Source: Spinacia oleracea
Lineage: Eukaryota; Streptophyta; Magnoliopsida; Caryophyllales; Amaranthaceae
DNA: 64,000 nucleotides
Reading direction: 5' to 3'
Assembly: GCF_020520425.1 (NCBI RefSeq)
Contig: NC_079487.1
Coordinates: 43,655,219-43,719,218 of the forward strand
In this document: piece after piece, positions 1 to 11,699 of the stretch
Layout: every line of letters starts with the position of its first letter
Position numbering within the stretch: the stretch's first letter is position 1
Program-made: the position numbers and the translations under genes
The notes under the pieces: model-generated
The model's input: the letters and a program-made list of their open reading frames with translations, nothing else
What the model was told of the DNA's origin: nothing
Database searches by the model: none

Positions 1-1051
1 ATTGCATTAAGGGACCTAGCATGATAATCCAATTTCCAAAAAATATTATATTTGTTAGGCGTGATAGAACAATCAGATTTAGTTAGATTAACAGTTCATA
101 AAAAGGGCGAGGAAAGCAGTTAAATCATCGAAAAGGGGCATATTACGACGCACCCTTGAGAGGTGCGTCACGGTTCTCAGAAAACTAACCACTTTTACTT
201 TGCTATTTCTCCTTTTTATTTAACGAATCTCAATTATGGGACAGGATACGTTCTGTTCGATTTATGGATCGATTGCGACAGAACGCGTGAACAGTTTCGC
301 AGCGTGAGGCTTAGGCTAATGGTTGGAGTCAATACTCAGAATATAATTGTGGAGTGTTGTGTTGTGTGCTTTTCACGTCGAATTTGGGGCTGTATTTATA
401 GGGAAGAGTTCGTGGAAAGATAGAATTGCAGAGTTCTAATCCACAAAGAATTAGGAAAAAACACGTACCCAGGTATTTTCAGCGCCCAGCTCTGGGCGTC
501 AAAGATTTCGGCGCCCAGCTCTGGGCGGTTAAAATAGGACCCATGCAATTTCAGCGCCCAGGGCTGGGCGTTGAAATTGATGTTTGGGCTGTTTTCTTTG
601 TCAGATTCGGATTCCTGAAATCCGTAGTGTTTGAGACTTAATCGAGTCTTTTAGTGCGTATCAATTTCATGACGGAATGCGTCTGGCCCGTTACGAACTC
701 TAGGCTCGTTAGGATTTTAATTAATACGTAACTCTTATTTCCGAATCATATTAGGAATAGGATTCTCGTAGTTTTCTATCTCATTTAGGATTTATGTTGG
801 AGTGCAACACCTAATTCTGACAGGTTTCTATCTTTTATGACTTGCCACTTTTAGAAGCTACCCTTTACGGCAGTTACTATTTTTAGCAGGTTTCCATAAA
901 TAGCAGGTTTCTATAAATAGCAGGTTTCGGGTGAAACGAGAAGGGTGATTGAGATTCGTTATTTTATAGGAGATGCGTTGTCAAGTGGAGATTTATGCTT
1001 TCATCATCGAACCTTCCCTTTCGGGAATGGGGACAAATGTAGGTGTCTACA
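1..1051 (-). mobile_element. Tat-type gypsy LTR (element D), cut by window edge
   Basis: This minus-strand LTR begins with TGTAGACACC at 1051 and runs off the left edge. It matches the other LTRs of this family at 2192, 3634, 23490, 39659 and 42080. The flanking sequence from 1052 on is gag of another element (C), and no polypurine tract touches it, so it is read as the 5' LTR (or a solo LTR) of a separate insertion into that gag. It is closer to the LTRs of element A than to the diverged LTR of C. Positions 477-577 hold three copies of the GC-rich hairpin module described below. Apparent short ORFs here are LTR sequence. Confidence 0.8.
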
Positions 1052-1899
1052 GAGGTCATCCTCGATCTTTATTCCTACATCATAAACCCTCTTGAAGGTA
1101 TCAAGGCCCAAGTATCTAAGATGTTATTTATAAGCTGGGTCCAGATTGTCAATGGATTTTTGGACCAATTCAGTTTCAGGAGGCCTATTGATTAGTTGGG
1201 CCGCTTGGTCCCTCCATCTAGCAAAGTAGGTCGTGAAACCTTCATTTTTCTTTTGGAAGAGGACTTCCAGCTCGCGCATGGTGACTTGAAAATCCATGTT
1301 TGACGAGTATTGCTTGATGAAGACATTGACAAAGTCCTCCCAAGTGGGAAGAGCTTAGGGTCCTGGTGGTAGTACCATTTGAGTGGCACGGGTTCCAAGG
1401 ACAAAGGAAAGGCAGGCAGATACATGGACTTGTCCACACCTTTCAAGTTCATGGCATTCACAAAGCTCAAGAGATGATCACAGGGATTGTCCGTGGCTTT
1501 GAACTTCGGTAAGTCGGATGAACTAAACTTTTCCGGTAGTTTGCCGGGAAAAGGTTCAGGATCGAGGGAGAAATACTTGCTCCCCATAGTTTGCTGCAGA
1601 ACCATTTTTTCGATCTTCTTCTCGTTATTGAGGTCATGTTTGGCTTGCGCAGCCGCTAAGGATTCATTTTCCATTTTCAGTTGATTCATAAGTAGGGTCA
1701 TTTGGTCCCGCAGCTCTTCCATGGACATGTTTGAGGGTGCGAATCGAGGTTGGGGAATCGGAGATCCTTGAAAGGGGGAGTGACAGATAGAGCTTGGAGT
1801 TTCTAAATCTTGTGTTGGGGATGTATCTTCGAGACGTACTAACCTTTGATTTTCAGATCGACGCCAAGTGGCAGAACCAGCCCTATGCATAAGACAAGC
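1052..1899 (-). pseudogene. Ty3/gypsy (Tat lineage) gag fragment of element C
   Basis: Reading the minus strand from the ATG at 1890, the product has a retrotransposon capsid (Retrotrans_gag) region. Visible motifs are LPKFKATDNPCDHL, then PLKWYYHQ, and after a frameshift near 1340 WEDFVNVFIKQYSS, FARWRDQAAQLINRPPE and IDNLDPAY followed by a stop. This is the usual Tat-type order of an SFYxLxP-like segment, a W-x-D-F segment and an R-W segment. The protein would package element RNA. It is non-functional: at least one frameshift and one nonsense codon, and the downstream zinc knuckle and pol are missing because an LTR (D) cuts it at 1051. The upstream part of C lies at 41136-43554, beyond the insertion of element B. 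Confidence 0.82.
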
Positions 1900-2186
1900 T
1901 AAAGTTTAGGCCCAAAGTTAAGCATTACTTAGTCTAGACTTTTGACTCTTCCTATTGGTTTTCTATTCTCACTCTTGTTGGTACATTTTGGCTTTTCTTT
2001 TGGTCATTCTTTAGATTTTCGAAACACTTGCCCGCGTGACATTCAAAGTTATATTAATTGGCATGCTTGGTTTTGGTGCCGAACATCTTCATCATAGGAG
2101 GACTAATGACGACGCAAGGAGTTATTTATTTTAAAATTCGTTCTTTAGAATTGAGTGCCTTTTTCATACGTCCTCGTAGCAAATTT
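1900..2186 (-). other. 5' untranslated internal region of element C (left part)
   Basis: This is non-coding leader between the primer site and gag of element C. It is homologous to 22260-22560 of element A. It stops at the GTTAC target duplication of element B and continues at 41136-42060 on the other side of that insertion. I see no gene in it. Confidence 0.65.
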
Positions 2187-2191
2187 GTTAC

Positions 2192-3633
2192 TGTAGACAC
2201 CTACTTTTGTCCCCATTCCCGAAAAGGAAGGTTCGATGATGAAAGCGTAAATCTCCACTTGACAACGCATCTCCTATAAAATAACGAATCTCAATTCCCC
2301 TTTTCATTTCACCCGAAACCTGCTATTTATAGAAACCTGCTATTTATAGAAACCTGCTATTTATGGAAACCTGCTAAAAATTGTAACTGCCGTAAAGGGT
2401 AGCTTCTAAAAGTGGCAAGTCATAAAAGATAGAAAACTGTCAGAATTAGGTGTTGCACTCCAACATAAATCCTAAATGAGATAGAAAACTGCGAAAATCC
2501 TATTCCTAATATGATTCGGAAATAAGAGTTACGTATTAATTAAAATCCTAACGAGCCTAGAGTTCGTAACGGGCCCAGGCGCATTCCGTCATGAAATTGA
2601 TACGCACTGAAAGACTCAATTAAATCTCAAATACTTCGGATTCTAGGAATCCGAATCTGACTAAGAAAAACGGCCCAGATCCTATTTTCAACGCCTGGCT
2701 CTGGGCGCCGAAGCCAGGCCTGGGCGCTGAAAATACCTGGTACGTGTTTTTTCCTAATCCCTCGTGGATTAGAGTTCTGCAATTCTATCTTTCCACGAAC
2801 TCTTTTCTATAAATAGGGCCTCAAGTTCGACGTGAAAAGGACACAACACAATTCATATTCTGAGTATTGACTCCAACCCCTAGCCTAAGCCTCACGCTGC
2901 GAAATTGTTCACGCGTTCTGTCGCAATCGATCCATAAATCGAACAGAACGTATCCTGTCCCATAATTGAGATTCGTTAAATAAAAAGGAGAAATAGCAAA
3001 GTCAAAGTGGTTAGTTTTCTGAGAACCGTGACGCACCTCTCAAGGGTGCGTCGTAATGTGTCCCTTTTCGATGATTTAATTGCTTTCCTCGCCCTTTTTA
3101 TGAACTGTTAACTAACTAAATCTGATTGTTCTATCACGCTTAATAAATATAATATTTTTTGGGAAATTGGATTATCATGCTAGGTCCCTTAATGCAATCT
3201 AAATCAGATAATCGCGATCGTTCTAGTATTATATGTTGCATATTGCTAAAATCAACTCAGATTAGTTTAATAGTTAACGCATGTCCCTTCAATTATTTAT
3301 GTTGAGCTAGTAAGGATATCCTACCTCTGGAGTTATCGAAGAGCGAATACTCCTCTCGGTAGTTACAGTCCCCCGAACCCTCAATCTCTACCTTGCGGGT
3401 GTATGTTCAGAGATCCCCACACCAGGGATCACAAGGGAACCTACGGCCGTCGTGGTCAAACATAATTGCACTTCCTTTATGTCACGATAACCGAGTTTTG
3501 TGAGTTTTTCTCATTGTTGTTAAAAACTGAATGGCGACTCCTATATTACTAGTTAATTGGGTGTAAACTCACAGGAAATCCAATTACACTTGATTGAATA
3601 AAAAGAATCGTCACACCCACGAAGGACGAGGTC
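2192..3633 (+). repeat. 5' LTR of element B, 3' end trimmed
   Basis: It matches 39659-41130 over nearly its whole length. It lacks the last 30 or so bases (to CCCTCACA) and the primer site, because it joins directly to the truncated LTR of element A. It has three copies of an AAACCTGCTATTTATAGA-like unit (2320-2370) where the 3' LTR has two. Confidence 0.85.
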
Positions 3634-5125
3634 AAAAAAGCGCGAGGCTAATGCGTGACCTCGTCCCTCATGGGTGTGACGATTCTTTTTATTCAATCAA
3701 GTGTAATTGGATTTCCTGTGAGTTTACACCCAATTGACTAGTAGTATAGGAGTCGCCATTCAGTTTTTAACAACAATGAGAAAAACTGACAAAATCCGGT
3801 TATCGTGACATAAAGGGAGTGCAATTATGTTTGACCACGATGGCCGTAGGTTCCCTTGTGATCCCTGGTGTGGGGATCTCTCAACATACACCCGCAAGGT
3901 AGAGATTGAGGGTTCAGGGGACTGTAACTACCGAGAGGAGTACTTCGCTCGTCGATAACTCCAGAGGCAGGATATCCTTACTAGCTCAGCATAAATAATT
4001 GAAGGGACATGCGTTAACTATTAAACTAATCTAAGTTGATTTTAGCAATATGCAACATATAATACTAATTCGATCGTGATTATCTGATTTAAATAGCATT
4101 AAGGGACCTAGCATGATAATCCGATTTCCCAAAAATATTATATTTGTTAGGCGTGATAGAACAATCAGATTAGGTTAGTTTAACAGTTCATAAAAAGGGC
4201 GAGGAAAACAGTTAAATCATCGAAAAGGGACACATTACGACGCACCCTTGAGAGGTGCGTCACGGTTCTCAGAAAACTAACCACTTTGACTTTGCTATTT
4301 CTCCTTTTTATTTAACGAATCTCAATTATGGGACAGGATACGTTCTGTTCGATTTATGGATCGATTGCGACAGAACGCGTGAACAGTTTCGCAGCGAGAG
4401 GCTTAGGCTAAGGGTTGGAGTCAATACTCAGAATATAATTGTGTGTTGTTGTGTGTTCCTTTCACGTCGAATTTAGGGGTCTATTTATAGGGGAGAGTTC
4501 GTGGAAAGATAGAATTGCAGAGTTCTAATCCACAAAGAATTAGGAAAAAATACGTACCCAAGTATTCTCAGCGCCCAGGCCTGGGCGCCGAAGATTTCGG
4601 CGCCCAGCTCTGGGCGTTGAAAATATGATCCAGGCAATTTCAGCGCCCAGGGCTGGGCGTTGAAATTGCTGTTTGGGCCGTTTTCTTAGTCAGATTCGGA
4701 TTCCTGAAATCCGTAGAGTTTGAGATTAAATCGAGTCTTTCATTGCGTATCAATTTTATGACGGAATGCGTCTGGGCCCGTTACGAACTCTAGGCTCGTT
4801 AGGATTTTAATTAATACGTAACCCTTATTTCCGAATCTTATTAGGAATAGGATTCTTGCAGTTTTCTATCTCATTTAGGATTTATGTTGGAGTGCAACAC
4901 CTAATTCTGACAGGTTTCTATCTTTTATGACTTGCCACTTTTAGAAGCTACCTTTTATGGCAGTTACTATTTTTAGCAGGTTTCTATAAATAGCAGGTTT
5001 CGGGTGAAATGAAATGGGGAATTGAGATTCGTTTATTTATAGGAGATGCGTTGTCAAGTGGAGATTTATGCTTTCATCATCGAACCTTTCCCTTTCGGGA
5101 ATGGGGACAAAAGTAGGTGTCTGCA
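3634..5125 (-). repeat. 3' LTR of element A
   Basis: It is nearly identical to 23490-24994 but lacks about 15 terminal bases at its left end. It abuts the 5' LTR of B in inverse orientation, so 2192-5125 is a giant palindrome centred near 3633. Confidence 0.85.
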
Positions 5126-5143
5126 GTTAGCCCCCACTTTGAC
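5126..5143 (-). other. Polypurine tract of element A
   Basis: On the minus strand a purine-rich run (AAAGTGGGGGCTAA) lies just upstream of the 3' LTR start. This is the standard place for plus-strand DNA priming. The same sequence precedes the 3' LTR of element B at 39641-39658. Confidence 0.75.
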
Positions 5144-5455
5144 TGAGTCTTGGAGTAAGATGATGGTCAAAGTATTGGACGGAGTGCGTCACACAAGCCA
5201 TGGTGTATGTGACCTGTTTTGCGAGGGTCTCACGAGCCCCCGAGTGATAACATTTGACTTAAGGGTCATCACTTGAAGTGTCGACATATCCCTCACGTGT
5301 CATTGGGATTTGTCAACTGATAGTATAGAAACTTCCTCACTTTGTCATTGGAAGGATCTAAAGGTGCGTAGAAACCCCCTCACTTTGTCATTGGGAGTAG
5401 CTACAGATGTTTTCAAAATCAAAGCTATAAAGTGTAATTGGGCCTGGCCAAGCCC

Positions 5456-5645
5456 AATCACGAGGTAAAAATGTTTTTAAAGATTCTCATTTTCAGGGCT
5501 AGGTAAAAATGTTTTTAAAGATTCTCATTTTCAGGGCTAGTTTTTAAAAATCCAGCACCCTTGTTTTTATAGGACGTAAAACGAAGGAAAATCCAGCACC
5601 CTTGTTTTTATAGGACGTAAAACGAAGGAAAATCCAGCATAAGTT
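5456..5645. repeat. Short tandem duplications in 3' region of element A
   Basis: Two different units of about 40 bp are each present twice in a row: one with GTTTTTAAAGATTCTC, the other with ATCCAGCACCCTTG. The single-copy versions appear in inverse orientation in element B near 39230-39330. Confidence 0.75.
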
Positions 5646-5649
5646 ATCG

Positions 5650-6170
5650 CTGCAGCGACTAAGGACCTGCGCGGTTTAATGGCGCAGACCCCGCCGGCTA
5701 AAGATGGCGAGCCTGTCCGCTAAGGGTGGACACCCCGTCCGATAGAAGTGGACGAATCTGTTTTTTGAAATTTGAAAATAAGGACCTACGCGGTTTGTGG
5801 CGTAGACCCCGCCGGCTAAAGATGGCGAACCTTGTCCGCTAAGGGTGGACACCCCGTCCGATAGAAGTGGACGAATCTATTTTGAAATTTGTTTTGCTTT
5901 TTTGAAAATAAGGACCTACGCGGTTTGTGATGTAGACCCCGCCGGCTGAAGATGGCGAGCCTGTTTTAAATTTGAAGATTTTATTTTTCAAAAACTGAGG
6001 ATCTGCGCGGCTAGTGACGCAGACCCCGCCCGCTGAAGGTGGGCGAGCCCTGTCCGCTAAGGGTGGACGCCCCGCTCGCTGGAGGTGAGCGAACCTGAAT
6101 TCGTTTTTTCGATTTGGGACTCGCGTGGTTCGTGGCGCGATCTCGCCTGATTGAGGTGGGCAAGTCCCTT
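5650..6170 (-). repeat. About 118-bp tandem repeats upstream of the 3' LTR of element A
   Basis: Several imperfect copies of a GC-rich unit that includes GACCCCGCCGGCTAAAGATG, separated by AT-rich spacers. The same family lies at 38750-39150 in element B on the opposite strand. Subrepeats in this position, between coding region and 3' LTR, are typical of Tat/Ogre elements. Predicted ORFs here are repeat sequence. Confidence 0.75.
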
Positions 6171-7408
6171 TGTGATTTCTTTTGAGAATTTCTTTATATT
6201 CATTTATTGCAAGAGCGAATTCTTTCGAGGGATGCTCGGATTTAGTTGTAACCTGAATGTGGGTTGACAATGTGTTTAGATGGACCATAGTCTCGTGGTC
6301 ATCACCTTTTCATGGTTTTGAGCTAGTCTTTTCGGCTCAATTTTGCCACTACCCGGGTCCTTGATTAGGGGACCATGTATAAGCATCAACGGCGACCTTT
6401 GTCTTGAGGTCGTAAACCGGTTCTTTTTCTTTTGAGATTATCCAAACACGGGACTTCGTACAGCGTAGTCTGGGAATATTGTTTTAACTTTGCATACTTT
6501 CTTTTAAGATATATTTTTTTCTTTCGAGCCACCAAGCACTCGTGCTTGACGGTCATTTTTTGTCAAAGAGGTTCCTACGCATTTTGTAATGTCTTTGATC
6601 GTGTTTGGGATCGTGCTCGTAAGTGCGAGCGATCTTTGTAGTGGTGTGCTACTTTGACAAAGTCGTGAGGTGCGACTTTCGGCAATTTTCAAGTCGAATG
6701 AGTATGGCAGGGCCCACTAGAAGTTAGGGCCTTTTTTGAGCATGGGTACATTTTCGGCGCCCAGGCCTGGGCGTTGAAATAATTCACGCCCAGGTGGGGC
6801 GTTGAAAGTGTTGTTTGGGCTGGTCTTTTGATGACACAGTTGGCCTCTTGTTCATTCGTTTATTTCACTTGGAAGTTCTATGTATTCTCTTTTCTTTTGT
6901 TTTTTTTCTTTGTTTTTAGAACGTGATGATTTTCTTGAGAAGCCGTAGCCGATTGGTTGACTACGGTGCTTGTCGTTTAGGGGCGATTATTTTAAGGAAC
7001 TGTTTCTCTTAAGGCGTACAGTTATTGCGATAGTTGGGCGAGTCTATATGGCCCGAGGAACATACCTTGAGGCGTAAGACTTTGACCGCTCTTGTTGTTG
7101 TATATTTTTCCTTTTGAACGCGTTCGTGAATGTTCGATACTTAGAATGATGATATGTATGTACGAACGAGCGTTCATAGAATGGCCGTTGTGTGCGGTCC
7201 ATTAATCAGTTTGCTTGAATCATTTTTTTTTGAGAAATGACTGATTTGAATAGTTTGCTTAGAAGCCTGATAGGGTTCAGGCCCATTCATGTAGTGGGCT
7301 TAAGCATCGTGCACTTCTTGATCGTTCAGACACTTGCTTCGAGTTGTTTTTTTTATTTTTTTTTATTTTGCTATGTTCGTTTCGTAGCTTGGAGCCCCCA
7401 AGTATGCA
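6171..7408. other. Non-coding interior of element A
   Basis: No gene is visible. It holds one paired-hairpin module (6748-6809) and T-rich runs (6890-6920, 7340-7372). Short ORFs have no recognisable domain. Confidence 0.6.
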
Positions 7409-7413
7409 TGTTG

Positions 7414-8905
7414 TGAAGGAAATAATGCCCTTGGTCCAAGTATGCATTCAATGTTAAGTCTAATAAATGCGGTTCAGTATTAATTAACAAGTTAATAATT
7501 CAGTGAGATCAAGTGAGCTGAATGCCTAGCTAGAGGCCGCTTCAGTTCAAGTGGAATTAATGATATTAATCCACAGCTTACTCTTGACTGAACCCGTAGG
7601 GTCACACAAATAGTACGTAAACGGATCAAGTATTTAATGGCATTAAATACTCCATCTATGGATATTCGGAATCGACAGATCTTGGTTTCAGTGGGAGCTG
7701 AGATCGTCACAGGCAAGAAATGAATACTCCGGAAACGATGATATTGCCGGAAACGGAAATATGGATCGTATAGGAAATATAAATATTATCCAAGTCGTAG
7801 ATGTTGCCGGAAACGGAAACATGGTACGTATTGGAAAATATTATCGGAAATGGAAATATTGCCGGAAACGGAAATATGGATCGTATCGGAAATATAAATA
7901 TTATCCAAGTCGTAGATGTTGCCGGAAACGGAAACATGGTACGTATCGGAAAATATTATCAGAAATGGAAATATTGCCGGAATCGGAAATATTGCCGGAA
8001 ACGGAAATATTGTCAGAATCGGAAATATTATCGGAATCGGAAAATAGTTCCGGAAACGGAAATATTAAATATTTGTTCGAAACGGAAATTAATTCCGGAA
8101 TCGGAAATATTAAATATTGTTCGTATCGGAAATGAATTCCGGAATCGAGAATTTAATCGGAAGCGCATCGTACGAATTAGCATCGGACGAGGCCTGCCAG
8201 ACGAAGGCCCAGCACGAAGCCGGGCCATCGCCCAGCAAGCCAAGCGCAACAACCACACGCCAAGCATAAGACCAGGCCCAGCGCAAAAGCCAGGCCCAGC
8301 CGAAGCTTGGGCGCGCGCGCGGGGCTGCGACGAGTGGGCTGGCGCTGTGCGTGGGCCGCAAGGCCTGCGTGCGGTGCTAGCGTGTTACTCGAAGTGTGTT
8401 ACTCGAATTCTAAGGCTACCGGGATTCGTCATATGATTAAATCTAATCCTAAAAGATTTAGTTTATTTAATTAGAGTCCTAGTAGGATTATAATTAGATA
8501 AATTAGTATCCTAATAGGATTCCAATTCCTTTTCCATACCTCTATAAATAAGGGCCTAGGGGTCATTATTTATATAACGAGTTTTCAAGTATTCAAAGTG
8601 AGTTTTTGAGAGAAAAATTCAGTCACATATTTGCCTAAAAGTGCCGAAAATAATAGTACCTTAAGGGCGATTCTAGTTGGTCAATCTTAAGGCGGATCCG
8701 GACGTGCTGTGGACTATCTACGGAGGGACGACACTTGGAGTCCTAAAGACTTGTTCTTGTTCGGTTCGGGCGCAGCTAGGGAAGACACGCAACAAAGAGT
8801 ATGCATCAAAACTATGCTAAATGATTATGTCTAAATAATATGTATTCCTGGCTTAATGGTTTTTCCGCATGATTTATGAATTGTCATATGTATCATAACC
8901 TAACA
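7414..8905 (+). repeat. 5' LTR of copia-1
   Basis: It starts TGAAGGAAAT and ends ATAACCTAACA. Positions 7735-8165 are an array of GGAAA(T/C)GGAAATATTGCC-like units that gives long spurious ORFs on both strands. A GC-rich stretch (8165-8390) follows, then a TATAAATA box near 8542 and the transcribed R/U5 part. Confidence 0.88.
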
Positions 8906-8920
8906 GTGGTATCACGAGCC
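8906..8920 (+). other. Primer binding site of copia-1
   Basis: The sequence TGGTATCACGAGCC directly after the LTR resembles the initiator-tRNA-Met site TGGTATCAGAGCC with an altered middle. Copia-2 has the same variant at 27942-27956, so it is inherited and not a one-off error. Confidence 0.7.
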
Positions 8921-11650
8921 TCTTATTATTTTCATAATCTAAATTGCATGAACATGGTTAAATATTATAAATTTGCAAGAATTAAAAGGGGTGATTAATT
9001 TTCGTAATTGTTAATTAATTGCAAATTGCGTTTATTTAATTATACGTACGCAGTTTTTCGGCAGTTTCTTCGTTACTCATCCAAATCGAGTGATTTTTGT
9101 GTCAATTCCGCATGTAAAAGGCATTCTAAAATTTTGACAAAAATAGTGTTTTTCTGCCGAACCCAGAATTCTCAAATTCGAAGCCTAACTATGACTTTTC
9201 GAAGGTTTTAGTTTATCGAATGCAAAATTTCGTAAATTTAAGATGTTAAATTAAATATTTGCGATTCTTGTTGATAAATCTTGAATTTTTGATTGACCTA
9301 CTGTATATGTTTAACAAGTTTGAATGCCTAGCCTTGTTAATTATGCAATCTAATTTGTAATTATGATTAATTAGTTGAAAATTAGAATAATTTAGAATTA
9401 ATTTGATTTTCATAATTAATTATAATTTAATTAGAAACCTATGATTAAAAACCACCATAAAAATTGTAAATTTATGATAAATTTTAAATTTTTTGACCTA
9501 GGCTTGAATCCATGATAATCGGAAATCAATTGAATAATAAATTTTCGATTTTTCGCCCTAAAATTATGAAATTAATATTAATTTATTAATTGTCATTAAT
9601 TTTAAATATAAATTTTAAATTTTTATGCGATTCGTTCATATAACTTGCACGCACAAAGCAATGGACGCTTCGTGTTACCCTTAAGGGGTGTTGTATAGTG
9701 CGGGCATGCGACGACGAGCAAGGGAGCTCATCGCCCGTGCGGCACGAATGCAATGAGCAAGGGCATGGTGCACGAGCACAAGCTCGCGTGCCACGAGTGC
9801 TACGCCCAGCGTCGATGCCTCGCGCAGCGAGCAATTGCTCGCAGGATCGAGCGCTGGCAAGCGCGCGCAGCGATCGCTGGCAAGCGCGCGCAGCGAGCGC
9901 TGGCTCGCACAAAGCGAGCGCTGGCTCGCCCAAAGCGAGCGCTGGCGAGCGCGCGCAGCGAGCCCTGGCTCGCATGCAGCGAGCGCTGGCGAGCGAACGC
10001 AGCGAGCGATGGCTCGCGTGCATCGAGCGCTGGCGCGCGCGCAGCGAGCACCAGCTCGCGTGATGCTTTGCGAAGGATAGCAGCAGCAGCGATGCGACGC
10101 AGCGCATGGGCTGCGCGCAAATGGCCAGCGATGGCTGTGTGCGTGTGGCCCATGGGCGTACGTTGCGTGAGGTTGTTGCGTTGCGATTAGATCGTTTTGA
10201 AATTTTAATTTGAAATTTTCAGTTTACGTAATTTTAATTAATTTTAGAATTAATAATTTAAATTATTTTCTTGGATTTTAATTTTGAATATTGTAATTAT
10301 AATAAATTTTATTTATTCTAATTATTTTACTAAAATTAAAATCATGAATTAATTTAAATACGACTGAAATTAAATTAAACTTTATGGATTCAATTATAAA
10401 TTTATATGAGCTTTAAAGTTTAATTAAATTTGTATGTTTCCGGTTAGACTAGAAATACATTTTTATGTTTAAAATTAGTAAAGCATATGAATTTATTGGT
10501 TTAAGTGGGAGCCCTTTTAGTCATAAACTCTTGATTAGGTCTACAAATCCTTAAGGTTAAAACAACTTGATTAGAATTAATAAGGACTGAATAATTGGTA
10601 GATTATTGGTGCCCTTGATTAATTGCTGCAAATGTTTACGTGATGCATAATGTGTTTTACTAACCAGCTATGTGGGTCATTCATGATAATGAATGGGTGA
10701 ATGGTATATATTGTATATGTACTGTTTTGCAGGTTATGAAGTGACTAGTATGGCCCAAATAGGATAGAAAATATGGTCTGCGTATCATTAATTTGAATGT
10801 AATTGGTCTAAAGTACCAAAGTTGTTTTTCAATTCAAATATGGTCTGCGTACCATCAAATAGTTGTAATTAGTTTTAATTATAGCTTATCCTATTTGAAG
10901 AAAATGGTGCCTCCCACGGAGATTTTCAAGACGGACTTTGAAGTTAAAACTTCAAGATGAAGTCGGGCCATACTAGATCACATTTATCTTATGCATGCTT
11001 TAAGTTATTTATTGCTTTAAATATGTCTTAAATATGCATGAGATCAAAGCTTGATTATGTTGCATGATTAAGGATTTTAGTTCACTTAAAATCTAACCAA
11101 CATAGTAAGAGCCTTAAGTTCCAAACTTAAAAATTGAGTTAAAAGGTGCCATGCCAAAATATACACTTGCTTGGATATCCTTTACATCAATCTAGTAATA
11201 GTTTTCTCTCAGCGAGGTGTTACTTATTGGTCCTAAAGGGGCAAGGTACACAAATAATTGTGAGTACATGTTAGTTTTGGTGAAACTCAACGATATAAGT
11301 AAGGAGTCCTTTTATGTCGTGGCAAAATCGATAGGTTTACCTAATAAGTTCTTAGACGTACCTATCAACCAAGAATAGTTTCTAGACTATTAGCAAAAGG
11401 CTTTTGCTTACCTAAAATGTTTTAGAATTGAGTCGACAAACTGTGCTTGATTCTTCAATGGTTTTAGGATCTTGGAATCATTTTATTCGCACCTGCCGGA
11501 ACAATAAATTCGAATAAAATGCTAATAACTTGTTTTAATTGCATGATTGCTTTAATTTTCAAGTTATTATTCATGATAAATGTTTAGACTTTGCATGCTT
11601 CAATGTATGTTTTAATTATTGTTTATAATTAAGTATCTTGCACTGCAATA
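8921..11650 (+). other. Long untranslated leader of copia-1
   Basis: AT-rich leader of about 2.7 kb, collinear with 27957-30700 of copia-2. No gene is visible, and the ORFs inside 9586-10190 come from GC-rich repeats. Confidence 0.65.
9695..10175. repeat. GC-rich GAGCGCTGGC-type repeats in copia-1 leader
   Basis: A sharply GC-rich island in AT-rich leader, made of imperfect units of the form CAGCGAGCGCTGGCTCGC. Overlapping ORFs occur in several frames, all Ala/Arg/Ser-rich, which is the mark of repeat composition and not of coding. Copia-2 has a diverged version at 28735-29320. Confidence 0.75.
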
Positions 11651-11699
11651 AATCCTTTTAGAAAGGTAACAGTAAATTTCCTCGATTGGTAGTGAATCC

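Noticed and set aside
163-423. Repeated ORF beginning MRHGSQKTNHF at 163, 2821, 4255 and 24123
   Set aside because: It is part of the gypsy LTR, has no ATG (the first codon is TTG) and no known domain; its conservation follows from LTR copies.
1-1051. 3' LTR of element C
   Set aside because: No polypurine tract adjoins it, gag is cut mid-frame, and it is much less diverged than the 5' LTR of C.
7761-8436. Long overlapping ORFs on both strands (also 16715-17408, 26859-27393, 35940-36572)
   Set aside because: They lie in copia LTRs and come from GGAAATATTGCC-type and GC-rich repeats; they are rich in Asn/Gly/Ile/Arg with no domain and recur wherever the LTR does.
9586-10190. Cluster of Ala/Arg/Ser-rich ORFs (also 28653-29356)
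   Set aside because: Repeat composition keeps every frame open; they lie in the untranslated leader of copia elements.
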